Source of the DNA: DATFDN01 sp963818885
GTDB lineage: Bacteria > Pseudomonadota > Alphaproteobacteria > Acetobacterales > Acetobacteraceae
NCBI GenBank assembly: GCA_963818885.1
Contig: CAWFTP010000006.1
Coordinates: 434,001-498,000, forward strand
DNA: 64,000 nt
Reading direction: 5' to 3'
The translations under genes were made by a program, and so were the position numbers. The notes under the pieces are model-generated. The model was not told the DNA's origin and did not search any database. It worked only from the letters and a program-made list of their open reading frames with translations. Of this stretch, positions 48,198 through 57,100 are shown piece by piece; position 1 is the stretch's first letter; each line of letters starts with the position of its first letter.

Positions 48198-49843
48198 AGC
48201 AGCGCGGCGCGTTGGCGGGCGCGCAGCACGAGGCCGACGACGATGAAGCTCGCGGCGAGCTGCACGAAGCCCAAGGCGGCGACGTCGGACGGGTTGCCGT
48301 TCTCCCACAGGTCGAAGACCGCGACCGACAGCACGACGCTGCTGCTGGAATAGAGCAGGATCGATGAGCTGACCTCCTGCATCGCCATGATGAACAGAAG
48401 CCCCCAGGCGGCGATCATCGCCGGCTGCACCAGCGGCATCGTCACCAGTCGCATCGTGCCGAGCCAGGACGCGCCGGCGACGCGTGCCGCTTCCTCCAGC
48501 TCGGGATGGAGCTGGCGCAGCGCCGCCGAGGTCGCGCGCACGCCGAACGGCAGGTAGTGCGTGACATAGGCGATCAGCAGGATCGCGAGCGTGCCGTAGG
48601 CCGGGACCGGGGCGCGCACATAGACCCAGAGCAGGCCGAGCGCGAACACCATCGCCGGCATCGCCAGCGGCACCATGCTGAGCTGGTCGAGCGCGCCGCG
48701 CCCCGCGCAGCGCGTGCGCAGCACCACCCAGCTGACGCCGAGGCCGAGCAGGCAGACGATGGAGGCGGTCAGCACGCCCAGAAGGACCGAATTGCCGACC
48801 GCGATCCAGGTCTTGGGGTAGGCGAACAGCACATAGGCGAAGTGCTGCGTCGTGAAGCGCATCTGCCGCCAGTCGGCGGTGACGAAGGCGACGGAAGCGG
48901 CCCATAGCAGCGCGAGCAGCGGGAGGATGGTGGCGAGGGCGACGTACGCCCAGGCGAGGGCGGCGCGCAGGTGGCGCGCGCGCGGCTGCTTGGCGGAGGG
49001 ACGGAACGCCTTGCCGCCGATCGTCGCGAAGGAGCGCCCGCCGAGGAGCAGTGTCTGCGCCAGCGTGAGCACGGCCGTGATGCCGAGCAGCAGCAGGCCC
49101 CAGGCGGCGGCATCGTCGAGGCGCGGCGGATAGGTCTCCAGCAGGCGGAAGATCTCGGTGGTGGCGACGGCGAAGCCGGCCGGCATGCCGAGGATCGCGG
49201 GCACGCTGAACATGCCGACCGCTTGCACGAACACCAGCAGCGCGGCGGCGAGCGCGGCGGGGGCGAGCAGGGGGAGCGTGATCCGTGCGAGCGTGCGCAG
49301 CGGGCCGCCTCCGTGCACGCGCGCCGCCTCCAGCAGCGCCATGTCCTGCGCGCCGAGCGCATCGGAGATCAGCAGGAACGGCAGCGGCATGGTGGCGAGC
49401 GCGGCGACGACGATGACGCCCGCGGCCGTTTCGACGTTGATGGTGAGCGGCAGGCCAAGCGCGTCGCGCAGGATCAGGTTGAGGAGCCCGCTGCGCGGCG
49501 AGGCGAGCCAGCTCCAGCCGATCGCGGTGAGCAGCGGCGTGAGGTAGAGCGGCATGACCACCAGCCGCTCCAGCATCGCACGGCGCGGGACGCCGCGCGC
49601 GAGCGCGAGAGCGAGCGCGGCGCCGCCCGGCACCGCGAGCGCCGTGGTGCCGAAGCCGACCAGCAGCGTGTTGGCGATGACGTCGAGCCGGCGCAGCGGG
49701 GCGAGGTCGGTGCCCGCCGTCGCGATGATGACGGCGAGCAGCGGCGGCAGGACGAGGAGGACGACGATCGTGGCCGTGGCGACGCCCAGCAGCTTTTCGG
49801 CGCGGGGAAGCCGCGCGGCAAGGGTGAGCGCCGCCGTTGTCAG
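48194..49843 (-). CDS. Two-domain ABC transporter permease (FbpB type)
   Basis: This 549-residue membrane protein has two fused permease halves of about six helices each, separated by a charged linker (RPSAKQPRARHLR). The EAA-like loops are at ALLEAARVHGGGPLRTLARITLPLL and ELEEAARVAGASWLGTMRLVTMPLV. Both halves belong to the FbpB/PotB group. No ATG, GTG or TTG lies near the expected start. The best candidate is a CTG at 49843 that overlaps the binding-protein stop as CTGA, the position and style of other starts in this genome; it may be a real CTG start or a sequence error. Confidence 0.9.
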   Translation of the reverse strand: MTTAALTLAARLPRAEKLLGVATATIVVLLVLPPLLAVIIATAGTDLAPLRRLDVIANTLLVGFGTTALAVPGGAALALALARGVPRRAMLERLVVMPLYLTPLLTAIGWSWLASPRSGLLNLILRDALGLPLTINVETAAGVIVVAALATMPLPFLLISDALGAQDMALLEAARVHGGGPLRTLARITLPLLAPAALAAALLVFVQAVGMFSVPAILGMPAGFAVATTEIFRLLETYPPRLDDAAAWGLLLLGITAVLTLAQTLLLGGRSFATIGGKAFRPSAKQPRARHLRAALAWAYVALATILPLLALLWAASVAFVTADWRQMRFTTQHFAYVLFAYPKTWIAVGNSVLLGVLTASIVCLLGLGVSWVVLRTRCAGRGALDQLSMVPLAMPAMVFALGLLWVYVRAPVPAYGTLAILLIAYVTHYLPFGVRATSAALRQLHPELEEAARVAGASWLGTMRLVTMPLVQPAMIAAWGLLFIMAMQEVSSSILLYSSSSVVLSVAVFDLWENGNPSDVAALGFVQLAASFIVVGLVLRARQRAALL

Positions 49844-50859
49844 TGGAAATACTCCTCGAAGAAGCGCGGGAAGTTGGCGCTTGCCTTCACGTAGAAGTTG
49901 CGGTCGGTGGGGAGCAACGGGTGCGTCTCGGCGAGCGGCTTCTGCCCAGGTGGCGGCGGCACGTCGGGGCGCATCGAGTACATGCCGTAGAGCCTGGTAT
50001 CGAGCAGCTCCTGGCCTTCGCGCGAGAGGATGAAGTCGATGAAGAGCCGGGCCGCGTTCGGGTGCGGGGCGCCGGCGAGGATGCCGACCGGGGCGAGAGT
50101 GAGCGGCATGCCTTCGGTCGGGTAGACGCCGACGATGCCGGCCTGCACGGCGGCCGGCTCGAAGGCGCGCCAATGATCGAGCGTGGCGGCGACCTTCACC
50201 TCGCCGCGGGCGAGCGCGTCGGCGATCTGCGCGCTGGTCGCCATCACCACCGGGCGCTGCGCGGAGAGCTGCTTGATGTAGTCGAGGCCGAGGGCCTGCT
50301 GGAGCAAATAGAGCTGATTGAACTGGGTGCCGGAGGCGGCGTTCTGCATGGCGATCTGCCGGCCGGCGAATTCCGGGCGCAGCAGGTCGCGCCAGGATGT
50401 CGGCGCCTGATCAGCGGGCAGCTTGTTCTTGTTGTAGGCCATGATGACGCCGATCGCCTGCGACGCCGCCCAGTGGCCCGGGTCCTTCGCGTCGGCGGGG
50501 TACGCGGCGTATTCGGGCGAGCCGTAGCGCAGGATCTTGCCGGCCCGCGTCATGTCGACCCAGGCGGCGAGATTGGCGGCGAGCATCACGTCGAAGGTGA
50601 GGCGCCTCGCGTCGATCTCGGCGTTGACGCGCGCGAGCACGCGGCCGGTGGGAGCGGAGTAGAAGCCGGCGGCGGTGTCGAGGAACGGGTACTTGGCTTT
50701 GAAGGCCGCCATGAACTTCTGGAAGTTCTCGCCCGGCGCGGCATCGGCGATGGCGAACGCGCCTTCCTTGCGGGCGGCGTCCACGGTCGCGCTGTCGGCG
50801 GCGCGCGCGCCGAGCGGTGTCAGCGCGAGGGCGGACAGCAGGAGGGAGCGACGGCGCAT
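49840..50859 (-). CDS. ABC transporter substrate-binding protein (Fe3+/AEP-type)
   Basis: This periplasmic protein has 339 residues with a Sec signal (MRRRSLLLSALALTPLGARAAD). The mature part (DAARKEGAFAIADAAPGENFQKFMAAFKAKYPFLDTAAGFYSAPTGRVLARVNAEIDAR) matches family 1 Fe(3+)- and phosphonate-binding proteins. The tyrosine pair that binds ferric iron in FbpA is not evident, so an organic ligand is likely. It is the first gene of an operon with permease, ATPase, AtuA and DUF4387, which suggests the ligand is a substrate of the AtuA-type step (inference). Confidence 0.9.
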   Translation of the reverse strand: MRRRSLLLSALALTPLGARAADSATVDAARKEGAFAIADAAPGENFQKFMAAFKAKYPFLDTAAGFYSAPTGRVLARVNAEIDARRLTFDVMLAANLAAWVDMTRAGKILRYGSPEYAAYPADAKDPGHWAASQAIGVIMAYNKNKLPADQAPTSWRDLLRPEFAGRQIAMQNAASGTQFNQLYLLQQALGLDYIKQLSAQRPVVMATSAQIADALARGEVKVAATLDHWRAFEPAAVQAGIVGVYPTEGMPLTLAPVGILAGAPHPNAARLFIDFILSREGQELLDTRLYGMYSMRPDVPPPPGQKPLAETHPLLPTDRNFYVKASANFPRFFEEYFH

Positions 50860-50995
50860 GGGCGGGCCCTTGGGGGTTGGTGGGGGACGCTAGGCGCGGG
50901 GGTGTGGGTTATGTCAATCGGAAATTGGCGGGTATCTACGATGTTGACACGTCGCCGGCTCGCGTCCACCTGAGAGGCTGGATGGAGGGAAGCTG

Positions 50996-51239
50996 ATGAA
51001 GGTGACGATCAGGAAATGGGGCAACGGTGCTTGGGTGCGAATTCCCGCTGTCTGTCATGGAGGCGGCGAAGTTGCGGCTCGATCAGCGGGTGGATGTTCG
51101 CGCGGAGCGGGGCCGGGTGGTGATCGAGCCGATCCGGCCGGCGGCGTATGACCTCGCGGAGCTGGTGGCCGGGATCAGCGAGGAGAACCGGCACGATCCG
51201 GTGGAGACGGGGGCGCCGGTGGGCAAGGAGGCGTGGTGA
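50996..51239 (+). CDS. MazE/AbrB-type antitoxin, with apparent frameshift
   Basis: The N-terminus MKVTIRKWGNGAWVRIPA is the swapped-hairpin AbrB/MazE DNA-binding motif. The rest (VMEAAKLRLDQRVDVRAERGRVVIEPI and DLAELVAGISEENRHDP, the toxin-binding tail) is in a frame one base away; the break is near 51054 and fits one extra base. The ATG at 50996 follows GGAGGGAAGCTG. It lies 1 base before the toxin gene. The gene pair would neutralise the RNase and autoregulate its promoter. Confidence 0.82.
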
Positions 51240-51240
51240 G

Positions 51241-51571
51241 GTGCCGGGCTACGTCCCGGAAGCAGGGGGCATCGTTTGGCTGCGGTTCGATCCGCAAGCT
51301 GGGCTATCAGCAGGCGGGGCATCGTCCGGCCGTGGTGGTGAGCCCGGCAAGCTACAACGGCCGAGCCGGTCTGATCGTGTGTTGCCCGATGACCACGCGG
51401 ATCAAGGGCTATCCGTTCGAGGTGGCGATCGCGGGCGACCCGCCGAGCGTGGTGCTGGCCGATCAGGTGAAGAGCCAGGACTGGCGCGCCCGGAGGGCGA
51501 CGCGGAAGGGTCGCGTCACCCCGGCCGAGCTGGCGGAAGCGCGCGCCAAGCTGCGGGCGCTGGTTGGGTAG
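51241..51571 (+). CDS. MazF/PemK-type mRNA interferase toxin, with apparent frameshift
   Basis: MazF-type toxins cleave single-stranded mRNA and arrest growth. The start is GTG 51241: PGYVPEAGGIVWLRFDPQAG is the typical N-terminus. The rest (QQAGHRPAVVVSPASYNGRAGLIVCCPMTTRIKGYPFEVAI and SVVLADQVKSQDWRARRA) follows one base on. The break is near 51300 and fits one extra base. The reconstructed length of 109 residues is normal. It is followed after about 90 bases by the CRISPR array, which has the same direction of transcription if crRNAs are made from the plus strand. Confidence 0.85.
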
Positions 51572-51660
51572 GTGGGGTTGGGAGAAGACACTTCATTGCA
51601 GGGGGCGGAGCCCCTTTCTGCTTCCGCCCAGGGGTTTACCCCTGGAAGGGAGCAGAACAG

Positions 51661-52816
51661 GCTGCGGCTTGCGGCCGCACCAGGCATCGCTACACTGGTC
51701 GCGAACGCCGCCCAGTTGTCCACCGGGCTGCGGCTTGCGGCCGCACCAGGCATCGCTACACTAGGTAGGCCCACGCAGCCGGCTGAGCCAAGCTGCGGCT
51801 TGCGGCCGCACCAGGCATCGCTACACTAGCTTGATGCGGCAGCCTCGCTCAATCCACGCTGCGGCTTGCGGCCGCACCAGGCATCGCTACACTCGCGAAG
51901 TAGGTGGGGCGCCATGCGGGCGAGCTGCGGCTTGCGGCCGCACCAGGCATCGCTACACTCGCTGATACCGCCGGGGCGAGCTACGTCGTGCTGCGGCTTG
52001 CGGCCGCACCAGGCATCGCTACACTAGGTCTATGGCGCGCTGGCTGTTGACTTCGGCTGCGGCTTGCGGCCGCACCAGGCATCGCTACACTTACGACCCG
52101 CCATCTGTACTGAATCCGCTTAGCTGCGGCTTGCGGCCGCACCAGGCATCGCTACACTGGACGGCTATGCGATCACCGGCGAGATATTGCTGCGGCTTGC
52201 GGCCGCACCAGGCATCGCTACACTCGCCTCGCCACAGACATCGCGGCATCCCTCGCTGCGGCTTGCGGCCGCACCAGGCATCGCTACACTGCACATTCTG
52301 GCCGATCCACTCCTCCAGCTGCTGCGGCTTGCGGCCGCACCAGGCATCGCTACACTCACATAGGGGAGATCGACGGGTGCCACGCTGCTGCGGCTTGCGG
52401 CCGCACCAGGCATCGCTACACTCTCGCTCACCGCCTTCGCCACTTGGCGCCCGCTGCGGCTTGCGGCCGCACCAGGCATCGCTACACTGTTCTTCGTCGC
52501 GGCGGCGAGGTTGATGTAGCTGCGGCTTGCGGCCGCACCAGGCATCGCTACACTGCCGCGCGCGAGCGGATCGGCGTCAATATCGCTGCGGCTTGCGGCC
52601 GCACCAGGCATCGCTACACTTCGGGCAGCTGGGTCGTCTCCGCGCTTGGCGCTGCGGCTTGCGGCCGCACCAGGCATCGCTACACTCATCTTGTCCGGAT
52701 GTGCACGGTTGCCGTGGCTGCGGCTTGCGGCCGCACCAGGCATCGCTACACTTGCGGCTCTCGTGATCGTATCGCCGATCGCTGCGGCTTGCGGCCGCAC
52801 CAGGCATCGCTACACT
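51661..52816 (+). CRISPR. Type II-C CRISPR array, 18 repeats and 17 spacers
   Basis: There are eighteen 36-base repeats, each beginning GCTGCGGCTTGC and ending GGCATCGCTACACT, with starts at 51661, 51727, 51792, 51858, 51924, 51990, 52056, 52123, 52189, 52255, 52321, 52387, 52453, 52519, 52585, 52651, 52717 and 52781. By eye all copies are identical. Spacers are 30 bases except spacers 2 (29), 7 (31) and 17 (28). No spacer is repeated. The repeat's left part is complementary to the anti-repeat of the tracrRNA at 57382, so crRNA is the plus-strand sequence, opposite to cas9-cas1-cas2. The array ends 49 bases from the cas2 stop. No degenerate terminal repeat marks the old end. Confidence 0.99.
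51669..51696 (+). promoter_or_regulatory. Promoter-like element inside the CRISPR repeat (first copy)
   Basis: Within each repeat, TTGCGG (repeat positions 9-14) and TACACT (31-36) are 16 bases apart. This fits a sigma-70-type promoter whose start point would lie about 7-9 bases into the following spacer. In Neisseria and Campylobacter type II-C arrays, crRNAs are known to start from promoters in the repeats. The coordinates are those of the first repeat; the element recurs in all 18. Confidence 0.5.
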
Positions 52817-52864
52817 GCCCTTGGCGTAACTGCTTGATTGGGCGCGAGAATACCCCGGCGCAAC

Positions 52865-53224
52865 TCAGAAGAATTCGAGTTGTGCCGGCGGCATCTCTGG
52901 CGCTTTTCGTCGTTTTCCCACGTGGACCTCGATTCGGGCGAACTGGGCGTCGGTGACGGTCAGGAACCGTACCTCCCCTTCCGCGGGGACACGATCGCCC
53001 ATCCGGCGCATGTGAGCCACCGCGCTTTCCCGGTTGGCGCAGTGGCGGAAATAGACGCTGAACTGCATCATCGCGAAGCCGTCGTCTAGCAGGTCCTTGC
53101 GAAACCGCGTGTAGGCGCGGCGGTGCTCCTTGGTTTCCACGGGCAGATCGAACAGCGCGAACACCCACATGCTGCGCCAGGCGATCGGGTCAAGGAGTGG
53201 CGGCCGAGGCGGCATCCTCGTCAT
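52865..53224 (-). CDS. cas2: CRISPR-associated endoribonuclease Cas2 (type II)
   Basis: Cas2 bridges two Cas1 dimers in the spacer-integration complex. The start is one of three in-frame ATGs (53230, 53224, 53215); 53224 is used here, giving 119 residues. SMWVFALFDLPVETKEHRRAYTRFRKDLLDDGFAMMQFSVYF is the ferredoxin-fold core with the conserved Asp. The end VEVHVGKRRKAPEMPPAQLEFF is typical of type II Cas2. It overlaps the end of cas1 by about 30 bases and is the last cas gene before the array. Confidence 0.94.
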   Translation of the reverse strand: MTRMPPRPPLLDPIAWRSMWVFALFDLPVETKEHRRAYTRFRKDLLDDGFAMMQFSVYFRHCANRESAVAHMRRMGDRVPAEGEVRFLTVTDAQFARIEVHVGKRRKAPEMPPAQLEFF

Positions 53225-54131
53225 CCTCATCGCGCGGCAGCCCGGCTGCCCCATCCGGTAACCGCAGGAGGCTTTTCCCGGCAGCGAAGCTGTCGGCCAA
53301 GGATGCCGCGCTCCGCTCCAGGGCGAGCGAAATCGGCATCGTCTGTCCGTCCACCGCGACGCCCAGATTGAGTATGGCGAGGAGGTGGGTCTTGCGGACG
53401 CGGTCGAGTTCTCCCTCGGACATTCCCGCCTGCCGAAGCTCCCAGGCGATTCCGTCGACAAACGGGCGGAACGGCTCCATGAGGTCGGAGGCCAGCGCGA
53501 AGGCGTCCCCGCGGTTGGAGTGGAACAGGCCAAGGCTCGCGAACAGCCCGGCCCCGACGATCGCGCGCGCGGTGGCAGCGCGCAGCACTGCATAGCCGTA
53601 ATCTAGCAGGTTGTTCGGTCCGATGTCCGCGCGCCCGCGCCGGAACTCGACGCCGAACAGGCGCGGCCAGTAGCGTTGGGCACCCTGCGCCTCCAAGTTT
53701 TCCGGGTCGCCCGAGCGGACCCGCGCCGCCATCGCGAACAGCCCGAAATCGCTGCCGGACGCGAGTACCAGCAGATCGCCTTGCCGGCGCAGCTTGCAGG
53801 AAACGATGACCTGCCAGAGACGCTTGGCGAGTGGACGCGAGCACGAAAGTTGTGCGCGCAGCCGCTCGCCCGAGAGGGCGTTCGCGGCGTAGGGCAGAAG
53901 CACTCCTGACGGCATGTGGTTGGCGCCGCAGATAATCGTTGCCACTTTTCCATCGACGAGGGCGGCCAGCAGGGCGTGCGTGTAGGTCGCTTGGGGGTTA
54001 TCGACGACGAGAAGCGCGAGGTCCTCGATCGGCACGGCCGGGGCCGAACCGTCATCGCGTGCAATGACGAGTTGCCGGTGCCTCAACGACAACCGCGCGG
54101 CGGAATCGACCGCCACGGTGCGGTGGCTCAT
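53190..54131 (-). CDS. cas1: CRISPR-associated integrase Cas1 (type II)
   Basis: Cas1 is the metal-dependent integrase that inserts new spacers. It has 313 residues from ATG 54131, which overlaps the cas9 stop as ATGA. Catalytic Glu lies in GDPENLEAQGAQRYW, His in SLGLFHSNRGDAFALASDLMEPFRP, and Asp in the same segment. NLLDYGYAVLRAATARAIVGAGL is the type II helical block. With Cas2 and Cas9 it forms the complete adaptation set of type II-C; no csn2 or cas4 is present. Confidence 0.96.
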   Translation of the reverse strand: MSHRTVAVDSAARLSLRHRQLVIARDDGSAPAVPIEDLALLVVDNPQATYTHALLAALVDGKVATIICGANHMPSGVLLPYAANALSGERLRAQLSCSRPLAKRLWQVIVSCKLRRQGDLLVLASGSDFGLFAMAARVRSGDPENLEAQGAQRYWPRLFGVEFRRGRADIGPNNLLDYGYAVLRAATARAIVGAGLFASLGLFHSNRGDAFALASDLMEPFRPFVDGIAWELRQAGMSEGELDRVRKTHLLAILNLGVAVDGQTMPISLALERSAASLADSFAAGKSLLRLPDGAAGLPRDEDDEDAASAATP

Positions 54132-57100
54132 CGCGCGGCCCGGCACTGGCCGATCGGATCGACGGCGACCTTGCGCCATCCGTCGTTTAGTAACTCCGGT
54201 GGCTTTCTCGATGGCGACCGCAGCGGCGGTCCGGCGTACCAATGCGGCGTAAAGAAGATTTGCCCGTTGCGATAGAAGTCCGTGATGACCGCGATCTCTC
54301 GCGTCATATCTTGCAGGACCCTGGAGATCATGTCTCCGCGGCAAAGCAAGAAGATGGGCTGGTCCTCGCTTTTCGCAGCTTCCTTCGATCCGTTGGCTGC
54401 TGTGGGGCCGTCGCGCTTTAAGCGAATCTCGAATACCACCGCGCCGTCGCGCCGCACGAGCGCGATACTGTGCAATGCTTGATTCGTCTTGAACTGCTTG
54501 CGGTGAACTTCATCGTAGACCTCACGATTCTGCTTTGGGCCACGGACCCTTACGCGGCGGATTACGGGACCAAGCTCGTGGTTTCGGCTTGGCAGCCGGA
54601 TTTCACCCGCGAACGCCTGCCTGAGGTCGCCGCCAGCCGCCGCAACCGCCTTGCGTATGGCGTCCTTGACGGCCCCATCCACAATCCGATCGATTTCCCC
54701 CGCAGACAGGCCACCGACGCCAGTCCGCACTTTCTTGCGGATGACAAAACTCGGCTGTCCGCCGGCATACGAGTCTTCGATGAGGCCGAGAGGCAGTTCG
54801 TCGTGCAGCGCCCCGGAAAGCTTGGCCTGCACGCGATGGCTTACGACTATCGCCTCGATTTTCGTCTTCGTATCCGCGTGGAACGCGGGCCAAGGGCGGC
54901 GAAATTTCTCGTGTCGATGGTTCTCCCGCGCTTGCCACCAGCACGATAGCGTGTGTATCGAGCCTGGCCCCGTGAGCGCGACGACGAGAGCGTCGACGGC
55001 ATGATGGCGATGGTCGTCACGCGGCTTTTTGGCGTCATCCGCGCGGCCGTGCAGAAGTTGCCCGAGGCCGATGCCCCATCCTCGGCGAAGCTGCGCCATT
55101 GCCTGTGCGGGCACCGCCTGCACCGCCGTCTCGCCCGCCCGGCCGCCACCGAACAGCAGCCCGAGATAGGCGCGGGCCGCTGTTGCGATGAAGCTGCTGT
55201 CGGTCAGTTGGCGATGGGTGAATTGGTCCTCGGTCTCCGGTTCCTGCATGAGGCAACGGTCGCGCTTTTGTCGCGGCCACTTGGACCTGACCATCTCCCG
55301 CCATACGGTTTTCGTCAGATGAGCCCACTTGTCCTTGTCGGGCCTTAGCCATTCATATGGCGTGCGTTGGCCCTTGCCGTCCTCGCTGCGGTTCTCCCGA
55401 ACGAAGCATAGCACCTTGTTCCCTTGACCATTGTCGTGAGGCGACCGGCTGAGCGGGATAATGTGATCGATCTCGGTCGCCATCGGGTCCAGCGCTTGCG
55501 CGCAGGAAATGCTTTCGCCCGAATAGGGGCTTCGGCAATTCTGCTCGTACAGTAGTGAAAGCCGAAGGACGTTGCCGTAGGTGATCGGCTTGCCGAGACC
55601 GGCAAGCTCTTTCTCCAGATCGCGGCGCCTGTTATCTCGATCCCTGTTGTCCTTCATCTCCGCAAGGCGTCTGAACGCGGGTTTCTTGAGGGCGCGCGCC
55701 AACTCGATCCGGATCAGGTCGGGGCGTCCGTATTTGCGCAACAGCTTGTTGACGACCTTCTGCAATTCGCTGAGGGTGCGCAGGACGGTGGGATTGCGGA
55801 CACCGGCGAGCAGCGACTCCATGGCGCCCAGTACGAACGGATCGATGGGTTTTCTGGCGTTCTTGCTGGCCAACTCGCCCGCGTTCGGTCCGGGCAGCGC
55901 GTTCAGCAACGGACCGCTCTCAGTTTGGGGATACGCCTCCTTGCGGGCGGCAGCGTAGGCCATTCCGGCTTCCATCAGCCGGATCATCTTCTGCATCGCC
56001 ACCAAGCTGTGCCGGCCAGTCCCGTGCGGCAGCTTGATCTCGGAAAGCGCCTCGGCCTGCTCGCGGGACAAACCCCATTCGCGTTCTGCGCGATCCGCCA
56101 GCGCGAGCCGCTGGCAGGCAATCTCCTTCCAGTCGCGGATTTCGAGAATTCCACCGCCCTTCGCCTGTCGGTACTCGACAAGATGCCAAGCCTCGGCGAT
56201 CGCCGAGCGGATGGCGCTGGCTGCCGGCAGGTCGGGAAAATCCGGGCCGAGCGCGGTGCGAAGAGCGATCTCGGTGGCGTTGCCGAGCCGCCGTTTCTGC
56301 TTATCCCGCTCGTGTGTGAAGCGGTCGTTCTTGCCAAGTTTGATCGCTGCCCGCAACCCAGCCCAAGTGTGCCGGTTCGGCTCGTCCTCATCGCCGTCTT
56401 CGTCCAACGGCTTCTTGCGCGCCCGCGCCGGCGGCTCGGGTGTGCCTTGAAGGTAGCGCTGGGCGCGCGCCCGTTCTTCGGGATCGAGCGGGCGCAGGTT
56501 GCCGCCTTCCACGCGCAGATCATTGATGAGCTGAAGCATTTCGAAGTGCTGCGTTGGCCAATCGGCCTTCAGCGCCCGTTCCTCGCCGCGCTCAAGGTCG
56601 CAGTAGCCGATGGTTTGGCGTCGAAAGAACGTGGGCCGTTGGCGAAATGCGATCGCTTCGATCTGCTCGCGCAGTTCCGAGGTTAACAGAGACGGGTGGT
56701 ACTTGTGCTGCTCGCACCAGAGAGCGCCGAATTCCCGCTCTATCATACCGCGCTCAAGCCCCTGGTCGCGGCGACGGCGCGGTCGCTCCATGCTCGTCCT
56801 GATGGATGCGAGGTGTTCAACAAGTATGCGGTCACCCAACGCGGCCCTCAACTGGTCGCGTTTTCCCTGAGCCTCCTTTTCCTCGGCCGTTTGCGGTTCT
56901 TCCGTTTGTGTTTGCGAGTCCGAGCCGTATTTGCGGCTGCCGGAGGCGCCGCGCCGTTTTAGCAAGTGAAAGATCGCCCAGCCGAGTTCGTGTGGAAGGA
57001 GCGCCGCGCAAAGCGCGTGCTGACGCAGCAGCACCGGGTCCTGGCCGCCTGGCGGTTCGGCTCGAGAATCGGGAAGAAGCCCCGCCTCGGCCAGCAATTC

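Noticed and set aside
51572..51660. CRISPR leader with its own promoter before the first repeat
   Set aside because: The stretch holds a short GGGGTTTACCCC-type palindrome but no convincing -35/-10 pair; the promoter-like elements lie inside the repeats.
52032..52800. ORFs across the CRISPR array that encode repeated short peptide motifs on both strands
   Set aside because: The peptide repeats are only translations of the 36-base DNA repeat with 30-base spacers, a period divisible by three; they are not tandem-repeat proteins.
54470..54949. Plus-strand ORF of 159 codons inside cas9
   Set aside because: Antisense to an intact Cas9 domain; no ribosome-binding site or family match, and not a plausible anti-CRISPR candidate from sequence alone.
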